Positions 8,589 through 16,045 of a DNA stretch of 47,551 nt are shown here, in pieces (positions within the stretch are counted from its first letter, which is position 1; every line of letters begins with the position of its first letter). The notes below the pieces were generated by a model. That model searched no databases. It worked only from the letters and a program-made list of their open reading frames with translations, and was not told the DNA's origin. A program made the position numbers and the translations under genes. Source of the DNA: UBA11090 sp035560555 (GTDB taxonomy: Bacteria; Spirochaetota; Spirochaetia; Treponematales; Rectinemataceae); NCBI GenBank assembly GCA_035560555.1, contig DATMZF010000064.1, positions 1 to 47,551 of the forward strand, written 5' to 3'.

Positions 8589-8780
8589 TCATCCTTCCAC
8601 TTTGATCGCGTAATCGGGGCAGCGGCGCTCACACATGGAGCAGCCCGTGCAATCGTCCGGACTCACTACCGAGGCCTTGCCGCTCTCATCGGGGCCCAGG
8701 ACTTTCTTGGGGCAAAAATCGACACAGATCCCGCAGGCTTTGCACCATGCCCTATTTATTTCGATCTTGTATTGAGGCAT
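8589..8780 (-). CDS. korD: 2-oxoacid:ferredoxin oxidoreductase, delta (2x[4Fe-4S] ferredoxin) subunit
   Basis: This 63-residue ferredoxin-like subunit has two complete cluster motifs: CKACGICVDFCP at 13-24 and CTGCSMCERRCP at 44-55. It passes electrons from the TPP-bound intermediate towards free ferredoxin. GGAG lies eight bases before the ATG. Its stop codon overlaps the ribosome site of the alpha-subunit gene, which starts four bases later. It is the first Kor gene to be transcribed, 39 nt after the creatininase-family gene. Confidence 0.93.
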   Translation of the reverse strand: MPQYKIEINRAWCKACGICVDFCPKKVLGPDESGKASVVSPDDCTGCSMCERRCPDYAIKVEG

Positions 8781-8819
8781 TCAAACACTCCTTCGAATTC
8801 AGCGCGTCATCATCGGTTT

Positions 8820-9581
8820 TCAGACATGGAAATAGTCAAAGAATTTCGCCAGTTCCTCGGTGACCGCCTCGAAGAACAGCCTGCCTTTTTCGGCGGTCGC
8901 CAGATGCGGTTGCCCGACATGGCCGTCGGGGTTGTAGGTATTGAAATTGGAGAACTTGATGTATTTCTTGAACCCCAGCAGGTCCATCTGGAACCATGGG
9001 TCCCCCGGCACCGGAGGGCATTCGGCGATTTTATCCGCCTGCACCAGGTCGGGCCGCAGATGCATCATCATCGAGGTTTCGAATTCGCAGGCATGCCCCG
9101 TGCCGCCCAGGGCCGAATCGCGTATCTCCATGATGCGGGGGCCCGCGACATCCCAGTACCGCAGCTCCATGAGGGAAAATTTCTCGCCATATTCCTCGCC
9201 GATCTCGTTGATGACGGCGGAGAGATAGACCTGGTTGCCGCCGTGGGAATTGACCAGGAACATCCTTTTAAAACCATTCTCATAGACGCTCCGGCATATG
9301 TCCCGTGCGTAGGAGATCAGCGTGTCCTGTGAGATGGTGACATAGCCTGGCGCGAAACGGTGGTGGGGAGAATAGCCATAACAGGCCTGCGGCAGGACGA
9401 GCATGGGGGAAGCGGCCAGCCGGGCCGCCTCTTCCAGCACCGCCGCGCCGAGAATCGCGTCGGTGCCCACCGGGAGGTGCCTCGAGTGCTGTTCGGTGGA
9501 CGCGAAGTTGATGGCGACGGCTGCCGTATCGCGGTACCGCTCGAATTGATCCTTGCTCAATTCATTCCAGTGGATTAGCAT
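8820..9581 (-). CDS. creatininase family hydrolase
   Basis: This 253-residue protein is a full-length creatininase/creatinine amidohydrolase family member. These cytoplasmic enzymes use two metal ions to open cyclic amides or related bonds. The metal site is visible: E30, H32 and D41 in TEQHSRHLPVGTD, H112 in NSHGGN, and E165 in GHACEFETS. Family members also act in cofactor synthesis and on lactone-like or formamide substrates, so creatinine itself is not implied. AAAGGAG lies upstream of the ATG. Its first 20 bases overlap the end of the RidA gene, which indicates translational coupling. Its place between peptide or imine-handling genes and KorDABC suggests a ring-opening or deacylation step in the catabolic route; that is inference. 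Confidence 0.82.
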   Translation of the reverse strand: MLIHWNELSKDQFERYRDTAAVAINFASTEQHSRHLPVGTDAILGAAVLEEAARLAASPMLVLPQACYGYSPHHRFAPGYVTISQDTLISYARDICRSVYENGFKRMFLVNSHGGNQVYLSAVINEIGEEYGEKFSLMELRYWDVAGPRIMEIRDSALGGTGHACEFETSMMMHLRPDLVQADKIAECPPVPGDPWFQMDLLGFKKYIKFSNFNTYNPDGHVGQPHLATAEKGRLFFEAVTEELAKFFDYFHV

Positions 9582-10080
9582 CCGGTCGCTCCTTTCCTGT
9601 TTCCTTCAACTCGAAAATCATCTCGATCTCCACCGCCTGGCTTTTTGGAAGGGCGTTCACGCCGATGGCGCTGCGCACCCCCTGCCCCTGCGAACCGAAC
9701 AGCGCGCAGAGAAGTTCGGAAGCGCCCTCGGCCACGACGCTCTGGTCGCCAAAGGTTTTATCGCAGGCGATGAAGACCGTTGTCTTCACCACACGACGTA
9801 TGCGATTCAGGTCACCTAGGTAAGCGTTCGCGTTGGAGAGTACGTTCAGCACGCACTGACGCGCCGCGCGCTGCCCGTCCGCGATCGAGACTTCTTCTCC
9901 TAACCTGCCCACGACGAGGGGCTTTCCGCCCGAGGCGCAGCCGGTTCCGGAGGTATACAAGTAATGCCCGCCGAACTCCGCCATCAGCGTGTAGCTTCCG
10001 TTCGGAGACGTGTGTGGCGGCAATTCGACCAAAAGTTGCGCAAGCCTTTCGTAGATATCCATATCGGTTTTCTTTTCCAT
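9562..10080 (-). CDS. RidA/YjgF family protein
   Basis: This roughly 172-residue protein belongs to the RidA (YjgF/YER057c/UK114) superfamily, whose characterised members hydrolyse reactive enamines and imines to ketones and ammonia. Supporting segments are YLYTSGTG, DGQRAARQCVLNVLSNANAYLGDLNRI, KTTVFIACDKTFGDQSVVAEGAS and the closing VGVNALP-like stretch (SAIGVNALPKSQAVEIEMIFEL). The ATG at 10080 has AAAGAAG upstream; a GTG at 10095 that overlaps the upstream stop (GTGA) is an alternative. It is longer than typical RidA (about 130 residues), with extra N-terminal residues. Presence in this operon hints at an imine or 2-aminoacrylate-like intermediate giving a 2-oxoacid. Confidence 0.85.
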   Translation of the reverse strand: MEKKTDMDIYERLAQLLVELPPHTSPNGSYTLMAEFGGHYLYTSGTGCASGGKPLVVGRLGEEVSIADGQRAARQCVLNVLSNANAYLGDLNRIRRVVKTTVFIACDKTFGDQSVVAEGASELLCALFGSQGQGVRSAIGVNALPKSQAVEIEMIFELKETGKERPDANPLE

Positions 10081-10091
10081 ACACGCTTCTT

Positions 10092-11171
10092 TCACGCCAA
10101 AGACTTTACATAGCGATACAGAAGCTCGACGCCATCCACGAGGTCATTGACCGACGCCAGTTCATAGCTGTGGACATAGCGCGTGGGAAGCAATATGCCC
10201 CCGGAGGCGATGCCGCCCCTCTCCAGGTGCATCGTGGCGGAGTCCGTCGTTCCCGCCGAATAGACTTCCAGCTGATAAGAAAGGCCCGCCGCTTTCGCCG
10301 CTTCTTTCATATCGCTCACCACTTTTGGCGTGGAAAGCACGCCCACCGACGTGGTCTTCGACCTGTCCATGACCTTGATGACGGGGCCCTTGTCGAGGGC
10401 GGTGATGATCTTGCGTTCGGCCACGTCGGGGATGTCGTTGGATATGGAGATGTCCAGGGAAATCGCCACATCGGGCTCGATCGCATAGGCGGCGGTCTTG
10501 GCGCCGCGACAGCCTACTTCTTCCTGGGAGGAGAACACGGCGTAGACATCGGGACAGTTTTCATCGTTTTTAAGCAGTTTCATGAGCTCGATGAGCTGAA
10601 AGACGCATGCTCTATCATCGAGTGCCTTGCCCGCCACGCGATTCTTGTCTTTGCCGAGGAAGTAGACGGGATAATCGATGGATACCGAATTCCCGATCTC
10701 GAGCCCCATCTCCTCGGCTTCAGCCATATTTTTCGCGCCGATGTCGATGAAGAAGTCCTGAAGATCGGGCATCTGCTCCATGGCGTCCACTCGTCCGGGC
10801 TTTATGTAATTGACGAGGCCGTCCACTAGCCCGGAAGCCGTTTTCACCACGACATGCTTTCCGAAAAGAGCCTGTGGCTTGACTCCCCCAAGCGCGTCGA
10901 ACCAGAGGAATCCCTTCTGGTCGATTTTCTTGACGATGAGGCCGATTTCGTCCGTGTGGGCGACGACCATCACCTTCATTTTGCCATTTCCTTTCTTGAA
11001 GGCGATGAGGTTGTTCATCACGTCGGTCTTCGTCTCGTCGACATAATCCCGAACCATGCCAGTGACCAGCCCGATCATCTCGTCTTCGAAGCCGGAAGCG
11101 CCGTGCGTACCGCAAAGCGTCCCGATGCTCGCCACAAAATCGTCTTTGACTGACTTTCGATCAAAGTTCAT
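10092..11171 (-). CDS. M42 family metallopeptidase (aminopeptidase)
   Basis: This 359-residue protein has the full length and fold signatures of M42 dodecameric aminopeptidases (glutamyl, PepA or TET type). Metal and catalytic residues are visible in order: AHTDEIG (His, Asp), ALDDRAC (bridging Asp), SSQEEVGCRGA (catalytic and metal Glu), LDISISND (Asp) and VHSYE (His). It should trim short peptides, or deacylate an amino-acid conjugate, in the cytoplasm. GGAGAG precedes the ATG. In a cluster headed by an AbgT-type transporter it may release an amino acid from an imported conjugate; this is inference from context. Confidence 0.9.
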   Translation of the reverse strand: MNFDRKSVKDDFVASIGTLCGTHGASGFEDEMIGLVTGMVRDYVDETKTDVMNNLIAFKKGNGKMKVMVVAHTDEIGLIVKKIDQKGFLWFDALGGVKPQALFGKHVVVKTASGLVDGLVNYIKPGRVDAMEQMPDLQDFFIDIGAKNMAEAEEMGLEIGNSVSIDYPVYFLGKDKNRVAGKALDDRACVFQLIELMKLLKNDENCPDVYAVFSSQEEVGCRGAKTAAYAIEPDVAISLDISISNDIPDVAERKIITALDKGPVIKVMDRSKTTSVGVLSTPKVVSDMKEAAKAAGLSYQLEVYSAGTTDSATMHLERGGIASGGILLPTRYVHSYELASVNDLVDGVELLYRYVKSLA

Positions 11172-11229
11172 GTTCTCTCCTGTTGTATTTCGAAGACCGC
11201 CTTATGATTCGGCTTTGGCTTCGATGTCT

Positions 11230-12030
11230 TCACCCTTGCGCGGATTCGCCGTCGAGCGCTATCGCCGCCCTCGCGTAGAGCCGCAGGAAGTTGCCGCTGA
11301 ACCATTTGCGCAGCTTTTCGGGGGCGACGCCGCTGAAAAGCACCGAACCCAGGCTGACCGCCGGATCGTTCCATGGAACGTCAGTGCCATAGAGCGCTTT
11401 ATCGGGATCGAGCTCCCGGTCGACGAGCAGCATCGCCCCATAGCGTTTGTTGACAGGGCTGCACAAATCGTAATAGAGGTTGGGGTATTTGTTGCACAGA
11501 TCGATCGCCTTGCCGGTGCCGAGATCGAGGGCGCCGTGGCCGATGATAAGCGGGGCGTCGGGATATTCCCTCGCAAGCTCCTCGAAGACGCTGAGCTTGT
11601 CGCCGCCGTAGTACGTGTGGCTCAGGATGGGAATCTTGCGCTCGCTCGCGTAGCGGAACATCGGTACACAGTTTTTCCCGTTCAGCGGGTAATCGCCGGA
11701 AAGTTCAGGATGAATCTTGATCCCGACGATTTCCTTATGGGTAAAGTATTCGTCCATCTCTTTGGCCGCCACTTCGGGATAGTTGGGGTTCACCGTATAC
11801 ATGCCCAGGTAGCGCCCGGGATGGCGCTGGCAGACTTCCAGGGTATAGCGGTTGCCCCGTTCCACATCGGCGGTCACGGCCAGGTTGGAAGAAAAGACCA
11901 CGGTGTCGACGCCCAGCCAATCCATGTTGTCGAGCATTCCCTGTTCGTCGTTATACGGGAGATAGAAGTTCCAGACCGGTCCCATATGGGCGTGGGAATC
12001 GATGATTCTGTATGTTTTGTTGACGCTCAT
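11230..12030 (-). CDS. amidohydrolase family protein with complete metal site
   Basis: This 266-residue protein is a TIM-barrel hydrolase or decarboxylase of the amidohydrolase-2 type. The metal ligands are all visible: H13 and H15 in DSHAHMG, H107 in KIHPE, H138 in ILSHTY, H165 in IIGHGA and D217 in YGTDVPW. The substrate is unknown; relatives hydrolyse lactones or amides or decarboxylate aromatic acids. GGGGAG precedes the ATG. It starts one base before the end of the preceding paralogue's stop region (stop and ATG are separated by a single base), so the two proteins should be made in equal amounts. The neighbouring paralogue lacks this metal site. Confidence 0.82.
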   Translation of the reverse strand: MSVNKTYRIIDSHAHMGPVWNFYLPYNDEQGMLDNMDWLGVDTVVFSSNLAVTADVERGNRYTLEVCQRHPGRYLGMYTVNPNYPEVAAKEMDEYFTHKEIVGIKIHPELSGDYPLNGKNCVPMFRYASERKIPILSHTYYGGDKLSVFEELAREYPDAPLIIGHGALDLGTGKAIDLCNKYPNLYYDLCSPVNKRYGAMLLVDRELDPDKALYGTDVPWNDPAVSLGSVLFSGVAPEKLRKWFSGNFLRLYARAAIALDGESAQG

Positions 12031-12031
12031 G

Positions 12032-12859
12032 TCAGCACTCCCCTTTCAGAGAGGCGATCTTCATCAGCCGGCGCGCGTTGCCGCCGGCGATCAGCCTCTT
12101 CTGCTCGATCGGCAGGTTGGAGAAAAGCACCTGCCCCACCATCGTGCCCATGGTGGAGACGGGGAACTTGGAGCCCGCTATGAAACGCCGCGGCCCCACC
12201 TGTTGCACCATGTATTCGAGCTGGCGGTGCACGTCCAGGCCGGAGGTTTGGACATAGAGATTGGGAAAGGCGCGCATCATCTTTATGAGCGACCAGGTTG
12301 TCCTCTGGAATCCGTCGGAGAGCACGATCGGCAGGGTAGGGAATTCTCCGGCGACGCCGCATAGTTTATCCCAAGCCGGTTCGTCGCGCCGGCCAGGAGA
12401 GAACTCGAGCACAATGGGAATTTGCCGCTTCTGCAGTTCTTCCAGATAATCCCCATAGAACCATTTGGCGAAAGCGTATCGGGTGGCGATGGCGGGATTG
12501 CCCGTCGAGGAGGGGAATAGCCTGACAACCTTCGCCCCGCTTTTTTCAAACATGTCAGCGAAGGCGCGGGGAGAACATCCCATCCCCTCCTCGCTGGGTA
12601 CGGCGGCCCATGTCGGAATCAATTCGGGCGCGTCCTTCAGCTCCTCGAGAATGAGCTTGTTGCCGTAGTCCGCGTCGTAGGATTTGCTCAGGATATGATA
12701 AGGCGCGGCCTGTCGGACGCCCACGCGTTTCATCTCGGCCCGCAGCCCCGCCTTGTCCACCCAAGCCCCGGTGAACGGTACGGGTGGGCGTCCGAAGCTC
12801 ACGGAAAAATCCAGAAAGTCGAGCGCCTCTGTCTCGCTGGAAAAGTCACTGCCGATCAA
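12032..12859 (-). CDS. amidohydrolase-like protein lacking the metal ligands
   Basis: This 275-residue protein has the amidohydrolase-2 fold and aligns with its downstream neighbour, but each metal position is changed. The HxH motif reads DFSVSFG at 17-23 (S19, S21). The strand histidines are E152 in IVLEFS and D182 in VLSDG. The final aspartate is K231 in AGSKFP. It therefore probably cannot bind the usual metals, and may be a partner or regulatory subunit of the 266-residue protein. The start is TTG at 12859 with AGAGGAAG upstream. I infer a heteromeric enzyme from the one-base spacing to the metal-competent paralogue. A divergent metal-free activity is also possible. Confidence 0.72.
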   Translation of the reverse strand: MIGSDFSSETEALDFLDFSVSFGRPPVPFTGAWVDKAGLRAEMKRVGVRQAAPYHILSKSYDADYGNKLILEELKDAPELIPTWAAVPSEEGMGCSPRAFADMFEKSGAKVVRLFPSSTGNPAIATRYAFAKWFYGDYLEELQKRQIPIVLEFSPGRRDEPAWDKLCGVAGEFPTLPIVLSDGFQRTTWSLIKMMRAFPNLYVQTSGLDVHRQLEYMVQQVGPRRFIAGSKFPVSTMGTMVGQVLFSNLPIEQKRLIAGGNARRLMKIASLKGEC

Positions 12860-12909
12860 TTTGTTCTTCCTCTCTTTGGCTTCCCGAAGGCTGCCAGTTC
12901 AACCGCGTC

Positions 12910-14031
12910 TTATTTGTCGACGCGGTATTTCTCTACCTTGTCCCAATCGAGGCTGACCCCGAGACCGGGACGATCGACCGCATAGGCGAAGCCTTCCTTT
13001 ACCGGCAAGGTCTCCGCTATGACGTCGTCTTCGAAATAAAGATTGCCGATCACGTCGCTGGGATGATCGACGCGCGGCGCGGCTATGCCCAGGTGAAGCT
13101 CCGCCGCGGTCCCGATGCCGAATTCCGGCATGCTGCCGATACAGAAGCCCACTCCCGCCGTCTCGCAGAGATTCGCTATCCACATCGATTTATTGAGCCC
13201 GCCGGACTCGCTGACATAAACGTTGAAGATATCCCCCGCGCCGGCCTCGATCGCTTTCAAGGCATCCACGGGATCCCAGACGCTCTCGTCGAGCATGACG
13301 GGAATCGGGCTGCGTCCGCGCAGAAAAGCGAGTTTTTCAAGCTCGTGGGGGGCGAAGGGCTGCTCTATCGAGAGCACCCCCAGCGCCGAAAGCTGATAGG
13401 CGACATTGAGGAGCATCTTTTGATCGCGCCACCCCATGTTCGCGTCCACGCGGATGCCGAGTTCTGGGCCGAATCGCTCGCGTATGGCGCGCAGGGCCGC
13501 CAGGTCGCGCTCGAAATCGATGCCGACCTTCACCTTCACCGTCTTGAAACCGCTGGCTACATGCTCGGTCACTTGCGCGATCTGCTCCTCGACCGTGCCC
13601 ATCGAGACCGAATGGGAAAGGGGGATGCTCTCCCGGCGCTTGCCGCCGAGCAGTTGGTACACCGGCATCTCCTTGAGCTTGCCGATCAGGTCATACATGG
13701 CCATCTCGATGCCGGCCTTCAGGCAGAGGGCGTTTTTGCTCCAGGCGACCGCCTTGTCCATCCGGGCGATCCCCTCGGAGACCGAGAAGACATCCAGCCC
13801 GATTATCGAATCGGCTATCCTTTTCCCGAATCCCGCGACGAGGTTGCCTGCGCCGCCGTCCCAGATGGACGACACCTCTCCCAGACCGAAGTTTCCGCCT
13901 TCGGCGTGAAGGATTACGATGACTGCGTCGCCGTAGGGATTATTGCCCAGCGCTGTCTTCCAACCGAGTCCGTTCTTGGCGCCGCGTTTCGCGATCCGCA
14001 CCGGTATGTATTCGATACGTTCGATCTTCAT
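12910..14031 (-). CDS. enolase-superfamily (mandelate racemase/muconate lactonizing type) protein
   Basis: This 373-residue protein has the capping and barrel domains of the enolase superfamily. Visible active-site elements are KVKVG (K166, K168), DANMGW (D196), EQP (E223) and LDES (D248), which supply the KxK base and three metal ligands. The second lysine found in lactonizing enzymes and dipeptide epimerases (KxGG) is replaced: the segment reads VSESGG with E275 at that place. It may therefore catalyse a one-base reaction such as dehydration, or a racemisation of unknown type. It follows the transporter gene after 75 nt and precedes the amidohydrolase pair. The ribosome site is weak (GGAG about 12 bases upstream). 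Confidence 0.82.
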   Translation of the reverse strand: MKIERIEYIPVRIAKRGAKNGLGWKTALGNNPYGDAVIVILHAEGGNFGLGEVSSIWDGGAGNLVAGFGKRIADSIIGLDVFSVSEGIARMDKAVAWSKNALCLKAGIEMAMYDLIGKLKEMPVYQLLGGKRRESIPLSHSVSMGTVEEQIAQVTEHVASGFKTVKVKVGIDFERDLAALRAIRERFGPELGIRVDANMGWRDQKMLLNVAYQLSALGVLSIEQPFAPHELEKLAFLRGRSPIPVMLDESVWDPVDALKAIEAGAGDIFNVYVSESGGLNKSMWIANLCETAGVGFCIGSMPEFGIGTAAELHLGIAAPRVDHPSDVIGNLYFEDDVIAETLPVKEGFAYAVDRPGLGVSLDWDKVEKYRVDK

Positions 14032-14061
14032 GGTTGCACTATACTCCCAGGAAACGGCATT

Positions 14062-14089
14062 GCGGGGCGGCGACTTTCCGTCACCCCGC
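14062..14089 (-). other. intercistronic GC-rich hairpin
   Basis: GCGGGG at 14062-14067 pairs with CCCCGC at 14084-14089, with extra GAC/GTC pairing inside. It lies between the transporter gene and the enolase-superfamily gene. No T-run follows on the minus strand, so it looks like an mRNA-processing or attenuating hairpin rather than a full terminator. Confidence 0.4.
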
Positions 14090-14106
14090 CGATTTTCTGA
14101 ATGCGA

Positions 14107-15672
14107 TTAAAGGAACAGCGGGCCACCGGGTCCAAGCGGGAGCTTAAGCAGGTACCAGACGATGAACAAAGCGGTCCAGGCGATTCCATAGACCAAGGTG
14201 TAAGGCATCAACAGCGACATCACGGTTCCGATGCCGGCTTTTTTATCGTATTGCTTGGCCAGGCCGAGCAGCAGGGCGAAGAAGGCCATCAGCGGCGTGA
14301 TCGAGTTCACTATCGAGTCGCCTATGCGGTACACCATTTGCGTCATGGCCGGATGGTAGCCGAGCAACATGAACATCGGTATGAGAACAGGCGCCATAAT
14401 TGCCCATTTCGCGTTCGCGCTCGGGAGGAAAATATCGAGGACTATGGTCAGCAGGATCAGGCATATCATGAGCGGCAGACCGCTCAGGCCGATGTTGCGA
14501 AGGAAGTTGGCGCCATTGATCGAGATGACGATACCTAGATTGCTCTTCGTGAACCACGCGGTGAACTGTCCCGCGAAAAAGCAGAGGACGATGAACGGGG
14601 CTATGTCCGTGACGCCTTTGGACATCGCCGCGCTGAGGGCCTTCCCGTCGGGAACCGTCCCGACAACCTTGCCGTAGACAATACCGGGAACGCCGATGAA
14701 AAAGATGATGGCGGTGACGATCGCGCCGAGCTGGGTGGCTTGGGCGCCGAAAATCGACGGCCCTTCCTTGGTGCGGAAAAATCCCCACGAAGGCAGGATG
14801 CCGATGAGCACGATCGCGGCGAGAACCAGCAGGGAGAGGCCGGCCGCGATCATGCCTTTTTTCTGGATGGGCGTGGCGTGATACGAGGCGAGGTCGACTT
14901 TCTTGACGCCAAACGCATCGCTGTTCCAGTCGCCGGTGCGGGGCATGCGGGGCTCCAGCCACTTATCGGTTGCCCATGAAGCCGCGACGGTCAGGACGAT
15001 GGCGGCCGCCGCTATGAAGTACCAGTTGCAGGTCGGCAGGACCACCATACTCGGATCGAGGATTTGGGCGGCCGCCTGAGAGGTGGCCGATATACGCGCG
15101 TCGGAAATGCCGATGAGCAGATTGGCGGCCATACCGGCACCACAAGCGGTGTACGCGCAGCACATTCCCAATATCGGGTTGCGCCCGACCGACATGAAGA
15201 GCAGCGCCGCCAAGGGGGGAAGTATGGCAAAGCCCGCGTCAGACATCAAGTTGGACATCACGCCAATAAAAACGATTATGATTGTCAAAAGCTGGGGCTT
15301 TACCTTCGAACCCAAGCCAACGAAGAGCGATTCCATCAACCCCGACACATTCATGACGCCGACCGCCAGGAAAAGCGGCATGGCGATGGCAAAAGGGGCG
15401 AAAGAAGAGAAATTCTGGTACATGTTGGTGAACATGTACTGCAGGCCTTCCGGGCTCAGGAGATTGAAGACGCCTACCGCCTTGCCGGTGCCGGGGTGAA
15501 CCGCGGTCCAGCCCAAAAGCCCCCCTATCCAGGAAAAAAGCACGATCACCACGTCGAGCACTATGAAAATAACTACCGTGTCGGGTAATTTATTCCCCAC
15601 TACTTCGACGCCATGCAGAAATCGACCAAATCCCGATTCTTTTTTTTGTACTGCGCTCGCTGTTTCACCCAC
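14107..15672 (-). CDS. AbgT family transporter
   Basis: This roughly 521-residue polytopic membrane protein belongs to the AbgT family (p-aminobenzoyl-glutamate type importers; some homologues export sulfonamides). Family-like features are GVEVVGNKLPDTVVIFIVL near the N terminus, NFSSFAPFAIAMPLFLAVGV, NLMSDAGFAILPPLAALLF and the C-terminal segment SITPLMAFFALLLGLAKQYD. About a dozen hydrophobic segments are evident. The start is GTG at 15672, with AAGGAG exactly six bases upstream; an in-frame TTG at 15702 lies before that site. It is the first gene of the catabolic cluster and probably imports the amide, peptide-like or conjugated acid degraded by the genes that follow. Confidence 0.85.
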   Translation of the reverse strand: MGETASAVQKKESGFGRFLHGVEVVGNKLPDTVVIFIVLDVVIVLFSWIGGLLGWTAVHPGTGKAVGVFNLLSPEGLQYMFTNMYQNFSSFAPFAIAMPLFLAVGVMNVSGLMESLFVGLGSKVKPQLLTIIIVFIGVMSNLMSDAGFAILPPLAALLFMSVGRNPILGMCCAYTACGAGMAANLLIGISDARISATSQAAAQILDPSMVVLPTCNWYFIAAAAIVLTVAASWATDKWLEPRMPRTGDWNSDAFGVKKVDLASYHATPIQKKGMIAAGLSLLVLAAIVLIGILPSWGFFRTKEGPSIFGAQATQLGAIVTAIIFFIGVPGIVYGKVVGTVPDGKALSAAMSKGVTDIAPFIVLCFFAGQFTAWFTKSNLGIVISINGANFLRNIGLSGLPLMICLILLTIVLDIFLPSANAKWAIMAPVLIPMFMLLGYHPAMTQMVYRIGDSIVNSITPLMAFFALLLGLAKQYDKKAGIGTVMSLLMPYTLVYGIAWTALFIVWYLLKLPLGPGGPLFL

Positions 15673-15863
15673 AATTGTCTCCTTTTTGAGGTCTTGCCCC
15701 AAAACAATGTCTTATAGGATCTCTCGTACGACGAGTAAGCGACGGATATTTGTTATAGCCCCCTTTTAGGCGCGCCTCATGGAGCGGGTGCGGCACGGTT
15801 TATGTCGACGCGCTCTTTATGGGCATTGGCGTTTTCCATGTTTCATACATTCAGTAATTTAGT

Positions 15864-15878
15864 CATACTAACTGTATG
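15864..15878. promoter_or_regulatory. palindrome near the AbgT transcription start (operator candidate)
   Basis: CATAC-TAACT-GTATG is a perfect 5-bp inverted repeat with a 5-nt centre. It sits just downstream of the -10 box of the promoter at 15889-15917, next to the expected start point. A bound protein here would block transcription of the transporter operon. The adjacent YheO-type regulator is the obvious candidate, by location only. The stretch 15673-16045 holds this site, the promoter and a terminator, and no gene. Confidence 0.4.
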
Positions 15879-15888
15879 TAATATTGAG

Positions 15889-15917
15889 AGTATAGACGCA
15901 CTCATTAAATCTGGCAA
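15889..15917 (-). promoter_or_regulatory. sigma-70-type promoter for the AbgT/catabolic operon
   Basis: On the minus strand TTGCCA (15917-15912) is followed after exactly 17 bases by TATACT (15894-15889). The predicted start is near 15882, giving a leader of about 210 nt before the GTG at 15672. No competing promoter of similar quality is apparent in this AT-rich stretch. Confidence 0.6.
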
Positions 15918-15990
15918 TGCTTTTTTTGCTAATTTACGCAAAAATATCCGCGCCTCACCTATGCCTCATATCGCGCCGAAATGAGACAAA

Positions 15991-16024
15991 GAAAAAAAAC
16001 GGGCTCTGACGACTGTCAGAGCCC
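15991..16024 (-). terminator. intrinsic terminator of the YheO-type regulator gene
   Basis: A perfect 10-bp stem (GGGCTCTGAC at 16001-16010 with GTCAGAGCCC at 16015-16024) has a 4-nt loop. On the minus strand it is followed by a run of eight T. It lies 21 nt past the regulator's stop, isolating that gene from the transporter operon. Confidence 0.93.
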
Positions 16025-16045
16025 GCTATGCGCTGGTATCAAAAC

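Noticed and set aside
8585..8632. Longer KorA start inside the ferredoxin gene
   Set aside because: It would overlap the ferredoxin coding sequence by 44 bases without a ribosome site, whereas the ATG at 8584 has one.
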